From Gaeumannomyces sp. JS-464 (Eukaryota; Ascomycota; Sordariomycetes; Magnaporthales; Magnaporthaceae), in assembly GCA_002197995.1 (NCBI GenBank), contig NGZR01000001.1, positions 9,796,001 to 9,860,000 of the forward strand: 64,000 nt of DNA, read 5' to 3'. Positions within the stretch are counted from its first letter, which is position 1. Each line of letters begins with the position of its first letter. Made by a program: the position numbers and the translations under genes. Below are positions 43,998 to 56,672 of this stretch, piece after piece. Under the pieces are notes generated by a model, which worked only from the letters and a program-made list of their open reading frames with translations, did not search any database and was not told where the DNA came from.

Positions 43998-46900
43998 ATG
44001 CCGCCAACCGCCGATTTCGAGCAGGATGCAGGCGCCGGCCGGCGTCTCTACACGAAGCCACACTCGGGCAGGCGGCCAATCCCCACTATCCACGGCTACA
44101 GGGAACACCGCAAAGAACTGGAAGGGCAGATGAACGAGACGGAGGAGGCCCAGCGCGGACCTGAGGATGACTCGAAGCCGAAGCGCGCCTTCAACTCGGT
44201 CAAAGCCATTTTCAAGGAAGAGGAAGGGCCCAAGTCCGACCACGACCCATTCCCATCAGTCAACCGCCATCTCGACGATAGGGAGACACGTGAGGGCAAC
44301 GAGCTACAGGCCCAGGCCAGCAACGAGAGCGGTGTTCCGAGTGACGACCTCGTCGAACAGAAGAGCAAGCACGGCGAGGAACAAGAGGAGGACCACAAGG
44401 ACCATGGAAGGAGCAAGAGTAAAAAGCAAGGATGAAAAGAACAAGCAGCAGAAGTCGGCCACCGAGGCTGCGGCGTCAGCGATCGACCCCCGAGAGAAGC
44501 GCAAGGCGATGAAGAAGACGAAGCGGACAGGAGGCGGCCGCGAAGTCACCGATCCTGTCACGCACCTGCCCATCATCATCCACGACCACACCGACAAGGA
44601 CCTGCGATCGGCCGAGCAGAACCTCCCAGAGCCGGGGGCCGACCACCACACCGCCAGGGGACTCCGCGGCGCCACCAAATCCGACGAGGAGCTTGATATT
44701 GAGAAGAAGGAGCTCCAGCGGTCCTACAATGGCATGCTCAAGATGTTCCCACCGCCCGATTTCGACGAGCTCAGACACGAACTCGAAAGCATATACCAGC
44801 AAGCGCTTGTCGCCGGCCTCGCCATCACAGCCATACTGACGGCGATCGTGGTGTCGTTCTTGTGCAAAGGGCCTGTCGAGGGCCCCAAGAGCACCATCGG
44901 AACACTCTACAGCTACGTATCCAGCACTGTTTTCGTCTCTATCTGCTGCGCCATCGTTGCTGCGAGCATTATGGGGGTTGGAATGTGGCTGCGCAACAAG
45001 GTCGCCGCTCTCTTTGACGACGAGACGTGGGACGCCGCGCGTCGCGGAGAGGCCGAGGTTGTGGGCTCCGAGGTCGAGCTTCCAGAGTCGACGCAGTGGC
45101 TGAACAGCCTCTTCTCCAGCATCTGGCCCTTGATCAACCCTGACCTCTTCGTTTCCATGATCGACATGATCGAGGATGTCATGCAGGCCTCGCTCCCGCG
45201 CGTCATCAAAATGGTCAGCGTCGAAGATATGGGCCAAGGAAGCGAGTCGTTCCGAGTACTGGGTATCCGCTGGCTGCCCACCGGCGCCGCCTCCCAGACA
45301 GTCGCGCCGGAGGGCAAGCTTGAGAAGCCCGAGAAGAACAATTCCCGAGATGCGCTCAACTCTGGCGGTCACGACGATGAGTCGCAAAAGACCCCGAGGC
45401 GCAGCAAAGATGGAAGTGATTGCGAGAACGAGGATATTGCCGCGCAACTCACGCACCAGGAACAGCAGGACCAGGCGGCTATGAAGCAGGGGCTGGAGGG
45501 AGAAGACGGCGACTTTATCAACCTGGAACTGGCCGTGGCATACCGCAGTCGCTCCTCGGGCAAGTCCATCAAGAGAAAAGCCAAGAACGCGCACCTCTAC
45601 ATCAAATTCTACCTCCCGCGGCATGGCCGTGCCGGTCTGGGTCGAGCTCAAGGGGTTTATCGCCACCCTGAGGGTCCGCCTTCAACTGACACCAGACCCG
45701 CCCTTCATCAGCCTCTGCACCTTGACGTTTCTTGGACAGCCCAGGGTCAGCCTGTCATGCGTGCCACTGTCCAAGCATAGCCTCAACATCATGGACGTAC
45801 CTTTAATCTCATCCTTCGTGCAGTCCAGTGTCGATGCCGCCGTGGCAGAGTACGTCGCCCCCAAGAGCCTAACGCTGAACCTCAAGGACATGTTGGTCGG
45901 GGAAGACTTCAAGAAGGACACCTTCAGCCGTGGCGTGGTCTGGATCTTCATCAAGCAGGCTCGTGGGTTCAAGCAGGGCGATGCCGGGCTGGGACCTTTC
46001 ACGGGGTCATCAAGCGATTCCTATGTTACCGTCTCGTGGTCCGTTGGGTATTTCTCGAAGCCGCGCATCAGTGAGGAAAAGTTGGCCAAGCAGACAGTCA
46101 ACACCGATATTAAAACTAAGGAGCAGCTGAAGGAGCATGTATCGAAACTGACAGAGCGCAAGCTTAGGGAGTCCGGTGCTGATCCTCACGACGACGTGGT
46201 CTACCAGCAAAAGGCGCAGGACTACAAGGAGATCGAGGATAGCATGACCATATCGGCACCCCCTTCCCAGGAGCACGTGTCGGGCATTCTCAGCATCCAG
46301 ATCCACAACATCACGGGCCTGGAGGTGCAGCGGCTCAACCGACGCGACCGCGAGGCCATGAAGGACTACGCCGAGGAGAGCGAACAGGAGGATGATATGC
46401 CGGATAGCTATTGCACCATTATCCTTAACCACAAAAAGATTTACAAGACGCGCACTAAGCCCAAGAACTCGAAGCCCTTCTTCAACGCAGGCACCGAGCG
46501 CTTTATCAAAGACTGGCGCACTGCAGAGCTCATGATCGCCGTGCGCGACTCGCGCGAGCGCGAGGACGACCCTCTTATCGGCCTCGTCTTCCTGCCGCTC
46601 GCCAAGGTCTTCTCCAAGCGCAGCCAGATCCACGAGGACTTCCCTCTCGTCGGCGGTATTGGATACGGCCGCGCGCGCATCAGCCTCGTCTGGCGCAGCG
46701 TCGAGATGAATCTCGAGCCCAATCTGATGGGCTGGGACTACGGCACCCTCGAGGTCTGCGGGCCTGTCCGGGAGGCGAGCCAGGGCCGCCTCCCCGCCGA
46801 CCTGCGCCAGCACCGCATCAAGCTGCGCACCAACATGGGCAAGCTCAAGATGCAGCCGCGGGGCAAAGGGAACAAGGGCAAGGGAAATAGCAATAACAAT

Positions 46901-47948
46901 AGCGACGGCCGACAGGAGTGGTGCCCGCGGGAGAAGCGGGTGCGCGAGAACGCCTTCCTCCCCGTGCGCAGGCGGTACGCGTCGGCGCTGGTCATCGAGT
47001 TCCGCGAGTCGGCGTTCGGGCCGGACCGCACGCCCGCCTTTGCCGTCATCTGGCTGCACGAGCTGACGGACGAGGAGGAGCGCACGTTCACGCTCAAGGT
47101 CTGGAAGGGCGGCAAGAACAACCTGCGCCGCGCCGAGAGCTGCTGCGACTACGACGGCATGCACGACGGCGAGGAGGAGCTGGGCGAGGTGGAGCTGACG
47201 CTCAAGTTCTGGAGGGGCCTGTCGGGCTACCACAAGAGCTATGCGTCGCAGAGCAAGGATGCGGATATGCGAAATGTCATGGAGTGTCTAGATGCCATTA
47301 CGGATGAGGGGTTGAGGGATGATGAGGGTGATGAGACGGATGATACGGAGCCGGATAGCGAGAATGAAGAGGGCGCAGATGGTGACAGTGCCAACCGGGG
47401 TCCTCCAGTGGATGGAGGAGAAATCGAGACGGACAAGAAGGAGGAGTCCAAAGCAGGTAAAGACAGGGCGGACACGGAGGAGCCCAAGGCAAACAAGGAG
47501 GCGGCGGCGGCGGCCAAGCGGAAAAGGCTGCAGGCACACCAACGACGACTCCTCGAGCGGCTCTGACGATGACGGCGACGACGGCGACGGCTTCGGGAAG
47601 GACGGAGAAACCGGCAGCGGCGACAGTCGGGACTTGTCGCCCCTGAAGCAGCTCTCGCGCTTCAAGAAGATCAAGACCAAATTCCGGTCGCCCATCGACG
47701 GCGGCACGACGGCGGCGCTCGCGGTGGCCACCGCGGGCCACGACGGGAAGGACGATGACGGGGACGGCGGCGTGCACGGCCGGCTCAAGGACTACAAGGA
47801 CCACCACAAGCAGCTGCATCGCAAGCACCGCGGCGTCATGCAGTGGCGCGCCGCGCGCCAGGTCGGCAAGCTGAGCCGGCTGAAAGGCACGGTCGGGGGA
47901 ATCTTTAAGCACAAGGAGAAGGATGTTGGGATTGAGACTGAGGTTTGA
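43998..47948 (+). CDS. Mug190-like SMP/C2 lipid-transfer membrane protein, three frame breaks
   Basis: Order of parts: a charged N-terminal region (43998-44780); two adjacent membrane segments (about 44805-45000; LVAGLAITAILTAIVVSFL and VFVSICCAIVAASIMGVGMW); an SMP lipid-binding domain from STQWLNSLFSSIWPLINPDL (45090) to the LNLKDML region (45880); C2-type repeats (about 45935-46070 and 46270-46720); a third C2-like stretch (46975-47240); and an acidic and then basic tail ending KDHHKQLHRKHRGVMQW and GIETEV. This is the layout of fungal Mug190/tricalbin-type proteins, which tether ER to plasma membrane and move lipids. The frame changes at about 44425, 45620 and 47530, each a +1 step, so one mRNA cannot encode it as given. 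Conserved sequence runs straight across each break. It converges on the NLR gene. Confidence 0.72.
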
Positions 47949-48219
47949 GGGATACTTCAATAGTCTGATATTCGTAATGAAGCATGGACAATGAAACGAA
48001 TTAATGGAGATCGAGCAAGTGGGACTTTGTCTTTGCTTCGCGTTGTCTTAGGATCAAGGAATTGTCTGGTTGGACGGACCAGCCAAGCTTCCTCAGCGTG
48101 GATGCATGGGATTAATATCTAGAGCAATAGCTAGGCTCAGCCCCGAAGGAAAAGGGCCGACCTATGACATGCATGCACAAATATCTCGGGAGACCAGGGC
48201 TAGGCATCTGAGCCAAGCA

Positions 48220-51200
48220 TCAAGCCTGTGGATGTACCTCCCGAAACTTATCCAACCGTTCCAAAACGCCCCGGCCATGCTCCTCCTGCATACGGGCGAG
48301 CCACTCCTCGTCGAACTCCGGCAGCCGGGCTCTGCCCCATGGGCGAGCAGTACCTCGACAGCAGGCCAGAAACCCATCACGATCCCCGCGTTCAACGCGC
48401 TGCCGTACTTGCCACCTCGTGCGTTTACATAAGCTCCCCTGCCCAGCAGTAGCTCGACCAACCTCGCCTCGCCCCAGTGCACCGCCGCTTGCAACGCCGA
48501 GCCAAACTCTCCCCCCTGCGCATTGACGTCAATGTCGGGCCAGTTGTCGAGCAGGAACTCAACTCCCTCAACACGGCCCAGCGCACACGCCGACTGTAGC
48601 GGGAAGCCATACCTCCCACCCCCTACGTTGACGTTGGCGCCGTGGTCTAGTAGAAAGCGAAGCCTGTCGACTGGCTCGTAATCAGATTCCTGCTCAAGCG
48701 CTGCCTGTAGCGCGGTGCCATGCTGCCGCCCCCCGTGTCGTTGATGTCGACTCCGTGGTCGAGCAGCAGCTGCAGCGAGGCGTTGGCATCGGTCCCTCGC
48801 CAGGTGTGGGTGTTCGCCGCGGCGGCGTGCCAGGCGCTGCCGTAGAAGCCACCTTGAGCACGGACGTCGGCACCACGGTCGATCAAAAGGCGCACGACAT
48901 CGGCACCCCAACGCCGAGACGCGCACGCCGCCTGGAGCGCGTTTCCGTAGCGACCACCCTGCTTGTTGATATCGGCGCCTATGCTAAGCAGCAGTTCTAG
49001 CTCTCTAGCGTTGCGGCGAGGGTTTGCAGCAGCGGCAGATAGTGCGCTTCCGTATTCACCACCAGGGGCGTTGATATCGGCGCCCCTTGTTAACAAGAGC
49101 TGGATCGTATCCCACGAGGCGTACCAATTGCTGCACGCAGCTTGCAAGGCGTTGCCGTAGTTACCCCCCTGGATGTTCACGTCGGCGCCTTTTTCGAGCA
49201 GAAATGGGACGATATCGTGGGCTTGCAAGCTTGTGCAAGCTGCTTGCAGGGCCGTTCCAAAGTGACCGCCCTGTGCATTGACGTCGGCGCCCCTCTCGAC
49301 CAGAAGTTTTACCACACTCTCATCTCTAGTAGAGCAGGCAGCCTGCAGTGCATTGCCGAAGTAGCCACTCTGTGCGTTGACGTCGCGCCCTTCTCCAATA
49401 GGAGTTCCAACTCCGCCCTACCGCCACGTCGGGTCGCTACTTGGAGCGGGTTGCCGTATTTTCCGCCTGACTTCTTGACGTCTGCGCCTCTCTCTAACAA
49501 TAAATGGAAGTGTGCTCTGGTGTTTTTCAGGCGCTTTGATGACTCGTACAGGCGTCATCTCGGACGCCGCCACCCCCGTTCACGTCCGCGCCGTTGTCGA
49601 GCAGAAACCCCAGGATCTCAGTAGAGCTGCGGTTTTCCCACGATACAGCAGATGCAACAGCGCATCCTGCCTCGTTTGACCACAGGTCCGGATCGGCCCC
49701 GCGGCTGACAAGCAGCTTCACCACATCAAAGCGACCACAAAAAGCGGCGGCCTGTAAAGCGGACCCCATTTTGCCACACTGTGCGTTGATATCAGCGCCA
49801 TGGTCGAGCAGGAGTTTGACAATCTCTGCGTGTCCCCCGTATGCTGCCCCCCGCAGCGCGCCTCCGAGTGCCGCACTCTCTGCGTCTGCAAGGGCACCCA
49901 AGTTGAAGAGGAGCTGGACGATCTCTACATGCCCTCTGTATGCTGCCGCCTGCAGTGCGTCTCCGAGTGCCGCACTCTCTGCATCGGCAAAGGCACCGAA
50001 GTCGAGGAGGAGCTGGACGACCGCCTTGCTCCCTCCGTACGCCGCATCTGGAAGAGCAATATCCAAGTCCTCTTGCGTCAAATACCTGTTGGTGCCGGGG
50101 CCTTCGCGGAGCAGCAAATCTGTGAGCTGGAGAAAGCCAAGCCGGGCAGTGAAACACTGCGGGCGCTGTAACCCATTGGAGGACGCCCGGGCGATGTCGT
50201 GCCGGGTTTCCCCGCTTCTCCGGTACGTATCGAGAGTTAAGTACAGGCTGTTGCTCCGGATGCTAAGGGCGCGTGCAGCGGCGTCGACGACCTCGGCCGG
50301 CCAAACCTCGCGCGGCACCATTTCAAGATGCATCGTCCAGTTACGGGCGGCGTAGTTTTTTAAGCAAAGGCTGCTGGCGTCATGATCGCTCATGGTGCTG
50401 CGGCGGAGATGGTAAGCAAGGCACGAGTGCGCAATGTGCAGGTGGGCGTCGATTTCGCTGAACGAGTAGAATCGCTTGGTCGGGTCCTCAGCAGTACGGG
50501 CAGACGTCAGGTACTCTTTGACCGAAAAGTGGGCTAGGCGGATGTGCGTGATGATTCGCTCGCGCCATTTACAATATGTATCTTGGGTGACAACCAGGCT
50601 GGATACATATTTAAGGAAATCCTGGGGCTTGAGTAGCCGCTCGGTCTCATTTATGGGGGCGGCACAATCGGGGCGGACGATGAAGGTCTCAGCAAGCTCT
50701 TCGAGCCGAAGGACCTCGTTCGACGAGGCGAGCCACTTAAGCGCGCTTATGATCTGGGTTCGGAAATCCTTGTTTAGGCTCTGGAGAATCCTGTCGTATG
50801 TCGCGTCGAGTCCGACAGGGAAGTTTTGAAGTGCCGTACGGATGGCCGGAACAGAGGCGAGATTCTTGAGGGCTCCGAACTGGCGAGAGACGTACAGGAA
50901 CCTAGGACGCCTGTTAGTGACAGCGCCATGCTGCGCGCGCACCCGAATCGCCCCGTTACGTACATGCCGTCCGCTTTCTCGATCAGCAAGGCCTTCGCGT
51001 CGGCCTTGAGGCCTTCCGGCCAGGAGTCGTACTCGGCGGATGCGAGCATCGTATCGATGTACAGACCGATATCGCGATTAAGGCCCTTTCGGTCTGTCGT
51101 CAGATCGATCGCGGCTCTTAGCGGTGGAGAGAGGAACTTGTTCATCTCCGCCCTAATATCTGACTCCGGCCGGCTCGTGCAGAGGATGTGAAGATTGTCT

Positions 51201-52942
51201 GGCATCGCGCCAATGATGCGACCGAGGCTGTTCAGGAGCTTCCTCCGCTTGTTGGTCAAGGTCGGGCATTCGTCTAGGGCGTCCACGACGATGAACACTG
51301 CTGAGAACCCACGCGCAGTAGCCAGGAGTGCGGTCTCGAGGGTCTTTGTGTCCGGACGCCCGCCTTTATTCTTGTATTCGCTCAGGCTCTTGACCGGCTG
51401 AGGCGTGTCAGGCCTGCTGGCACAGAGCTGCTTGACAATGGATGCCAGCATCCCGGCCACGCTCTGTTTCTTCGAGTCGCTGAAGCTAAAGAAGAAGTAT
51501 GCGAGCGCAGTTTCGGGGTCGGATGCGCACCGATCCTGCAGGTGCTCGACGACGGACGAGCTCAAGATTGACTTCCCAGAACCGGCTGTGGATTGTCAGC
51601 ACAAGAACAGCAGTAGTAAGCTGCAGTCGCCGTACGTACGTTTTCCATGAAGCCATAGTAGAGAGCTTGGAGATTCCTTCCACATCTTGAACTTCTTGCT
51701 GTCCCTCACCAGCCAGTCGCCAGTGCCACCCTCGTGCAAATCGCGTGCGGCGTTGTACATCGCCGAGTAGTCAATCGTACACAGCCATTCGAGCAGCTGA
51801 GCGCGCTCATTATCCGCACGGGCGTTCTCAACCGCCTTCCGCAGCCCCGCGAGGTCTATACCGATGGCTTGCCAGCAGTGCACAGTCTCCTGGTGCCGTT
51901 TTTTGAGCTCCTCACATTCCTCGTCGTATTTCTTGTCCCGCCAGAGGACTTGCAAGTCATCAAGCACGCGCTTCTTGTCTCGAATCTCGTCTGCCATCTC
52001 GTCCCACTCGTTCCACTTGATCATGTCTAGCCCCTGACGGAAGGCGGAGTGTTTGCAGTAGTAGCAGTAGCTAGTAGCCTGAAACCTCAGTATCTGGCGG
52101 TAGAGCTTCTCCAACGCGTCTTTGTATGCAGCATGAGGGTAGGGGCGTCTCGTGTCGGCCAGCCTTGGACTCGTAGCGTCGGATGTAGAGGTCCTCCCAC
52201 ATGCGGCTCTGGACTATGAGAGTCGAGATGTACTCCAGGCCTTTTGCTAGGGAGGCGGCCTGCTCTGTAGGGTTCAGGAAGAGCTGGAGTGGTCAGTTAG
52301 TTGTAGGTTAGCCTTCGGCCAGAGCGGGGGAATGTTTCACACGGCTCGACTCACCGGCAGCAATAGGCTGACGCCAGCCCAGGCCATGGAGGTATATGGG
52401 TTTGCGCTCGTAGCATCTGTGATGTACTGATTTGCAGAGTTGATGACACCCAGCACGGGCTGCACCAGGTCTTTGACCTGGACCTCGGAGCTGCCGAACT
52501 TCAGCCTCCACGTATCCTTGTTGACTTCGTCCATCTTGTGTTGAAGGACCGTCGCCATCCGACTTCTGACGTCGACTTTGGGGCCGAGAGTTGAAGCGAG
52601 CCCAGCGGGCAGGCTCCCGCAGAGCTTAGCTTCGTAGTCCTCGATGAGACCTGCATCGTCTTCTCGGAGATTCTCGTATGCAGCAATCCAGAGCTCTCGG
52701 ATCGGCCTGGCACTGTTTTTGGTACAACCCGGCTGTGATTCTGGCGGTCCATGGGTGTTTACCGGGGCTGCATTCGAGCGGTTCCTGTCTTGCGAGTGCG
52801 CCTGGTGGACGTCGGTCCCTGGTTGCTGGCTCGAGCCAGTCGCGGTAGCTGCAGAGCTCGACGGACGGTTGCTACCCTCGGAGCCCAAGAACCAGCCCGA
52901 GAGCTTCTGCTTGAGCTTCTCCTTCAATTTGGTGCGGCCCAT
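48220..52942 (-). pseudogene. NWD-NACHT-ankyrin NLR (STAND NTPase), frame-broken
   Basis: N-terminal: MGRTKLKEKLKQKLSGWFLG, then the NACHT-associated NWD domain (RPIRELWIAAYENL to about 51650). Introns are seen at 52284-52354, 51586-51639 and 50911-50963, all GT-AG. Splicing the second creates the Walker A loop GKPGSGKS; the NACHT continues with FIVVDALDECP (Walker B) and ILCTSRPESDI. A winged-helix-like region (ETFIVRPDCAAPI, LAHFSVKEYL) leads to about 13 ankyrin repeats (GADVNAQGG, YGNALQAAC), ending LDKFREVHPQA at 48220. Such proteins sense non-self and can trigger cell death (heterokaryon incompatibility). Frame changes near 52165, 49560, 49385, 48722 and 48330 interrupt it, while the repeats stay recognisable across each. 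Confidence 0.75.
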
Positions 52943-54062
52943 TTTCTGAGCTGCCCGTCCACGGGTGTGTTCGAAAAGGAGGAGTGGCGAGAATTGTCGC
53001 CGCCTGAGGAGGAGCCGAGACATTGGGTTACAGCGAGCTCACAGCCTTACCTACCACCGAGGGGCTTTCTGCAGGTCTGGCCAATAAAACAGACGCATAC
53101 ATAACTTCCCCTCAACTCACGTGCACAAGGAGGAGGAACTGAAACTAAAACCGCTGTGCTGCGCCATAGGCTAAAGAACTCCAGGCAGCAAGAGGCTGTG
53201 TGACAGCCTACAACACCGCATCCCATTCCTAGACCCATACAGCTCCTTCTCCACCAACGGCACGCCGCCGGCCCCGAACGATCGAGGACACGGGCGCGAC
53301 CTCTGTCCGGGCGAGCAAGGTAATTAGCCGAAGAAACCCGGGTTGCTTGACGGAGAAAGAGGCATTCCCTCGAAGGCAGGGTGATGCTGCCTTCATCCTC
53401 CTCGCCGCCATCCTGGCACAAACGTTTCTCCGCTCCGGCGTCTTTCCAATGCCATCCATGACCGTGACCGTGACCGTGCCCTATGTGCATTGGAGGGAGT
53501 GCGGAGCAGGGCGGCGGAACCCCTTTCCAAACAAGGCGCCCAAAAAGGTAGGTACACTGTAGGTACCTAGCTCCGTCGCGGTCTGCCCGATCGGGTCTCG
53601 GGGCGCGTGGCCGTTCCCGCCTCCATTCTTGGCGTGCGAGATCAAGCAAAGCGGGCTCGGTCGAGAAAATGCAGACCATGTCGAATTCTTGCGATCACAA
53701 GAATCCCGGTTCACGTCATACTCCCGGCGATTATGCTTTCGGCATCGGGTGAAGACCGATTGGCAGGTAGCTTGTAGTGAATGGTCGGAGCTGGCGTTCG
53801 TATTAAACCAAGGAGTATGGTCGAAAGGAAAGCGCCGTGAGCAGATACGAGGTGTAAGAATTAAAAGGCGGCGGCGCACACAGTACAGGCTAGTCTATGT
53901 ACAGTGCAAGAACGAGAACGCCTCCAGAACCGGGACGTTTCTCTTCGCCGCAGGGAGACAAGAAACGAAGCGCGGTAATAACAGCAAGCATCGAGCCCAT
54001 GCCCCTTTTCGAGACGCAGGCAAGAAGCCCCCCAAAGCAGCAAACGGGAGCAAGAAGCGAGC
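52943..54062. other. Intergenic between NLR and MFS genes
   Basis: About 1.1 kb upstream of the NLR and downstream of the MFS gene. No gene recognised. An upstream in-frame ATG for the NLR exists at 53023, but the later one at 52942 starts a more typical N-terminus. GGTAGGTACACTGTAGGTACC and similar repeats near 53550 are not interpreted. Confidence 0.45.
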
Positions 54063-56147
54063 TTAAACACGCTTGTCGTCGCCCACGGTGGTGCCCTGGA
54101 CCTCGACGCGCTTCTCGTCGTTGCTCTCGTTGCGGCCCATCTGGGTCTCTTTCTCGATCTGGGCGAGGTCGAGAACGGGCGCGGCGTCGGGTCCGTCGAT
54201 GACCTTTGCGAGCTCCTCGAGCGTTGGGCCCTTGGTCTCGATGTACTTCCAGTAGACGACGACAAGCTCGAAGCCGACCCAGCAGGTGTAGATGAGGTAA
54301 AGTTTCTGTATGGAGGTGTGATGTGTCAGCAAAATCGCGACCAGCCAGCTCGACCTTTATCATGATTAGACGCCTACTTACCCAGGTCTCGCCCTTGGAG
54401 CCCTCGGTGCTCCCAAAGGCCTGCAGGGCCGGGGCGTTGGCCAAGTTGTTGAAGGTCAAGGCGAGCTGGATGGTGATGTTGAGAATCATCATTCCCTTGG
54501 CGCGGAGCACGTAAGGCAAGATCTCCAGGGCGTATCCGATCAGCAAGCCCGACCAAGCAATGGCGTAGAAGATTCCAAAGACCCAGATGAAGAAGATGAG
54601 GGCGTTCTCGGCACCGGGCGAGTTCTTGGTCTCGTACAGGGCGCACGAGAGCGTCCAGAGAATCAGGGTACCGAACATGCCACCTGTGGCTGTCAGGAAG
54701 ATAGGGCGGCGACCGAACCTGTCGACCATCATAGCACATGAGACAGAGATGAACACGGAGAGGAGTGAGTTGCCGGTGCTCAGCTAGCAATATCGTCAGT
54801 CAGCGCCGAACAATCATAACCCAAGGTACCCAGCGCAGGGAGAGGTCAAAAAGGTACTTACCCCAAGACGCTGCCTGGCATCCGAGATGCCCGCGTTCTT
54901 GTAAAGCAGGGCGCTATAGTTGGAGACGATGGCGTTGCCAGACCATTGCGAGAACAGTGCCAGGGTGAACAGGACCAGAAGACGATAGCGGTTGCCCGGA
55001 GTCCTGACGAAGTCCAAGTAACTGCTGTACTTGCTGGCAACCTGCTCCATCTTGATGGTTTCACGAATTTCACGGTATTCGAACTGGACGGTAGGGTGGT
55101 TTTCGTCCCCATTGCCGTGGTATTTGGCAAGAATCGCGAGGGCCTCCTCATTCCTGTCCTGCGCAACAAGATAACGAGGCGACTCCGGGACCCCTGTAAA
55201 CGCGGTCGCCAATTAGCTTGACACACGGGCGGTTAGAAAATCCATACGGTAGGGCAAAACTTACAGTAGATGCCGAGGATCTGAATAATAGAAGGAATAG
55301 ACTGGAGAATGCAGGGGATACGCCATGACCAGTCGTTTCCGTAAGCCTCGGTACCGAACGCGGTAAGACCGACAACTATTTCCTGTCAGTTATGCCGAAG
55401 CAGGCTGTGGACAGCAAGAGGCAGACACCAAGCGGGAAGACTCACGGACGGCGCCGACATTCCACAAGCAGTTGTACACGGTGGTCAGACGGGCGCGGTG
55501 TTGCGGGTGCATGATCTCGGTCAGGAGCATGGGCGAGCACATTTGGGAGAAGGAGTTGCCGAAGCCGAGCAGGAAACGGCCGCCCATGTGCGCGCCGAGG
55601 TCGTTGGCGACTCCTTGGATGATGGCGCCAATAGTGGTAAGAACACCGCCAATGACGATGGGCCACTTGCGGCCCCAGCGGTCGGTTACCGGGGGGCTGT
55701 TGATAGATTCGTCAGCAGGTGCTCTATTGCTTTATGCCATGCCGCTCGAAGCTTTGTCGTGTACGTACACAAGCGGAATGGAGGCAACGCTGCCAATCTG
55801 GTACATGGCGACCACGAGACCCAGGAGGCTCTTGTTCTCGCCTTGCATTCCAAACCTATCGTTCCAGCTGTCGAAGTTCTGGATCGAGTTCAGAAGCATT
55901 CTGTCGTGGTGGGGGAGATGAGCACATTAGCTTGGCCAGAGACAAGACACTTTTACAGACTCAGAAGAACTTACCCATCGTAACCGGTACTGGCCGCAGC
56001 AATCGACAGAATAAAGGCATACCAGGCCAGAGACCGGAGACCAGGCTCCTTGTACCAGGTTACCCTCTCGAACTTGGGAGCTTCATCCTGCGCCTGAGCT
56101 AGAGCCTCGTTCTGCGGCGCCTTCTTGATTTCGTCAAATACCCCCAT
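54063..56147 (-). CDS. MFS sugar transporter, six introns
   Basis: ATG at 56147, TAA at 54063. Six GT-AG introns (55901-55974, 55697-55768, 55376-55445, 55194-55264, 54784-54861, 54306-54381) total 441 bases and leave 1644 bases, 547 residues in one clean frame. Signatures of the sugar porter family: DRWGRK after helix 2, PESPRYLV in the central part, DRFGRRP after helix 8, and ETKGPTLEEL after helix 12. About twelve hydrophobic helices are present, with a cytosolic N-terminus starting MGVFDEIKKAPQNE. The product should be a plasma-membrane proton-coupled hexose, lactose or related sugar importer; the substrate cannot be told. No break is seen, in contrast to its neighbours. Its promoter region (56148 on) holds a MITE at 56673. 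Confidence 0.88.
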
Positions 56148-56672
56148 GATGGCTGCTTGGCCGGAGGAAGGGGGAAACAGTGGCCGGGAGATGGCGGCGG
56201 CTACTACTACTGGTAGACTTCCACACGGATGGCTGGGCGATCCCGCAGCAGGAGATGTTGTGGGAGAAGAAGTCTCGCTGGAGGGAGAAAAGGGGTTCGA
56301 AGGGAAACGTCGGGGGTTGGATCGCTTGATCTTTTTATCTCACGCGGAGCTACTAAGGGTGCTACCGAGGCACCAAGGTTCCCAAGGATGCACCCCATCC
56401 TCGCGCATGTAGCTTCCGCCCTGGAGCCACTGCTACATAGCCCCACGGGGACGAGTCGGCGATGGTTGCGGCCCAGACGGGGCCCCGCGAAGGTTGGCAC
56501 GGTTGGCACGGCCGGGTGAATCCAGGGCCCAAGGCTGTCAGGCATTGAGCCGTCGAACGAAGCGCGCCAGAAGCCACAAGGCAGGTGGGGAAGGGGCAGG
56601 GTCGTGGACGGGGCGCCCAGCACGCGCCCAGTTGCGGCGCAGGGGTGAAGTTTACGGGAGATGGCAAGGCTA
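56148..56672. promoter_or_regulatory. Upstream region of the MFS gene
   Basis: Over 500 bases before the MFS ATG. It includes GC-rich repeats GGTTGGCACGG near 56492-56512 and CGGCCGGG. No gene is recognised here; these are candidate regulatory sequences only. Confidence 0.4.

Noticed and set aside
46010..47233. Long minus-strand open frame (about 400 codons) opposite the Mug190-like gene, and another at 44476-45666
   Set aside because: They are shadows of a GC-rich coding strand: the plus strand has clear SMP and C2 sequence, the minus frames only low-complexity Leu/Val/Ala/Arg.
48070..48432. Plus-strand ORFs opposite the ankyrin region
   Set aside because: The minus strand encodes regular ankyrin repeats; plus frames are shadows.
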